DNA of 64,000 bases from NCBI RefSeq assembly GCF_001522545.3, contig NC_031769.1:131271853-131335852 (forward strand), read 5' to 3'. The DNA comes from Parus major (Eukaryota > Chordata > Aves > Passeriformes > Paridae). The translations under genes and the position numbers were made by a program. The notes under the pieces are model-generated. The model ran no database searches, was not told where the DNA came from, and saw only the letters and a list, made by a program, of their open reading frames with translations. This document shows, in pieces, positions 63,406-64,000 of the stretch; position 1 is the stretch's first letter, and every line of letters begins with the position of its first letter.

Positions 63406-64000
63406 CTCTTGACCTCTTGCATTAACAGAGCAACTCACTGGATATAGGGACTGGAAATTGTAGTCTTGGGATACTTGAGTTTGGTTTCAGGCTCTGAAGT
63501 TTGCCTTGGTAATGATTACTTTAATTTCTCTAGTAAGTGAACTCCTGAGCCCCTCAGGCAGCAATGCTCTCGGTAGAAAGATGACTGCAGACAGCTTGAA
63601 CAAAATGGAATTTTATTTTGCATTATATTTTCTGAAAAGTATACATTATACGGTTTTTGCTAGATGTGGTTCAGATACTGTGCTATTCTAAACACCTAAT
63701 TATTGCTGTGTGTTTTTATCTTAAATTTTGGCTTAAACCCGGGCAATCAAGAGAATAAAGATATAATTATTTATCTGCAAAATAGATCTAATACTTTTAA
63801 ATGAAATTCCTAAAATGAATATTCTGTATTTTGTTTCGAGTGTGCATATTAGTTTCAGGTGGATCTGCTTAGTTAATAGAACACATTTTGTGCCTAACTT
63901 AATATTTAATAGATTCTTGTCTTTGCTTAATTTTTTCTGACAGCTATCAATACATGTAATATTTTTCTCAAAACACAAAAAGATGTAATAGTGAACAATT

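Larger units (their letters stand above)
40406..64000 (+). other. RIMS2: RIMS2 downstream intron (5' part)
   Basis: This is everything after the 87-nt exon, starting with a strong donor. The next expected exon would encode KLHQQFEMYKEQ and the Cys-rich zinc finger (CGICHKTKFADGCGHNCSYC region). I did not find it in any frame of the remaining sequence, so the intron continues past the window edge. It holds a 30-T run, CR1 remnants at 42.1-42.8, 43.3-44.7, 61.0-61.6 and 62.9-63.4 kb, a probable L2 relic at 47.5-47.9 kb, and unique AT-rich DNA. Confidence 0.8.

Noticed and set aside
40406..64000. RIMS2 zinc-finger exon (KLHQQF..., CGICHK...)
   Set aside because: Looked for in the downstream sequence and not found in any frame; assumed to lie beyond the window.
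1..64000. tRNA, snRNA, rRNA genes, CRISPR arrays, operons
   Set aside because: No matching motifs were seen, and the sequence is vertebrate intron, where arrays and operons are not expected.

Overview
The window looks like avian nuclear DNA. It is AT-rich and almost entirely non-coding, and its interspersed repeats are typical of birds: chicken-repeat-1 (CR1) LINE fragments in both orientations and two diverged ERVL-type solo LTRs. There are no bacterial-style genes, no RNA genes I can recognise and no CpG island. None of the longer open reading frames resembles a gene; the longest that I can explain is a CR1 reverse-transcriptase remnant on the minus strand near 44 kb.

The anchor of the window is a pair of small plus-strand coding exons at 39,889-39,921 (33 nt) and 40,319-40,405 (87 nt), separated by a 397-nt intron. 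Both have good splice signals and both are symmetric phase-2 exons. Joined in frame they encode a peptide that I recognise as the N-terminal linker of RIMS2 (RIM2), the presynaptic active-zone scaffold, just before its zinc-finger exon. The window is therefore best read as an internal slice of RIMS2: about 39.9 kb of the preceding (probably first) intron, two exons with their short intron, and about 23.6 kb of the next intron. The GC-rich first exon and the zinc-finger exon were not found, so both should lie outside the window.

Layout. 1-9.5 kb: mostly unique intron with one CR1 3' fragment (4.9 kb), a TA microsatellite and a 45-T homopolymer. 9.5-12.1 kb: two CR1 copies placed 5' end to 5' end, then an old LTR. 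12-25 kb: unique intron with simple repeats and two small CR1 relics. 25.3-26.3 kb: an old, heavily mutated CR1. 26-38.5 kb: mostly unique AT-rich sequence with nested palindromes. 38.6-39.2 kb: an LTR 714 bp upstream of the first exon. 39.9-40.4 kb: the RIMS2 exons. 42-44.7 kb: two CR1 elements facing 3' to 3'. 47.5-47.9 kb: an apparent L2-clade reverse-transcriptase relic. 48-61 kb: mostly unique intron. 61-63.4 kb: two more CR1 remnants.

I did not find a new gene system. The points most worth a second look are the paired symmetric RIMS2 cassette exons with possible neuronal splicing signals, the inverted CR1 pair that could fold into long double-stranded RNA in the RIMS2 pre-mRNA, the L2-like relic, and several perfect palindromes.
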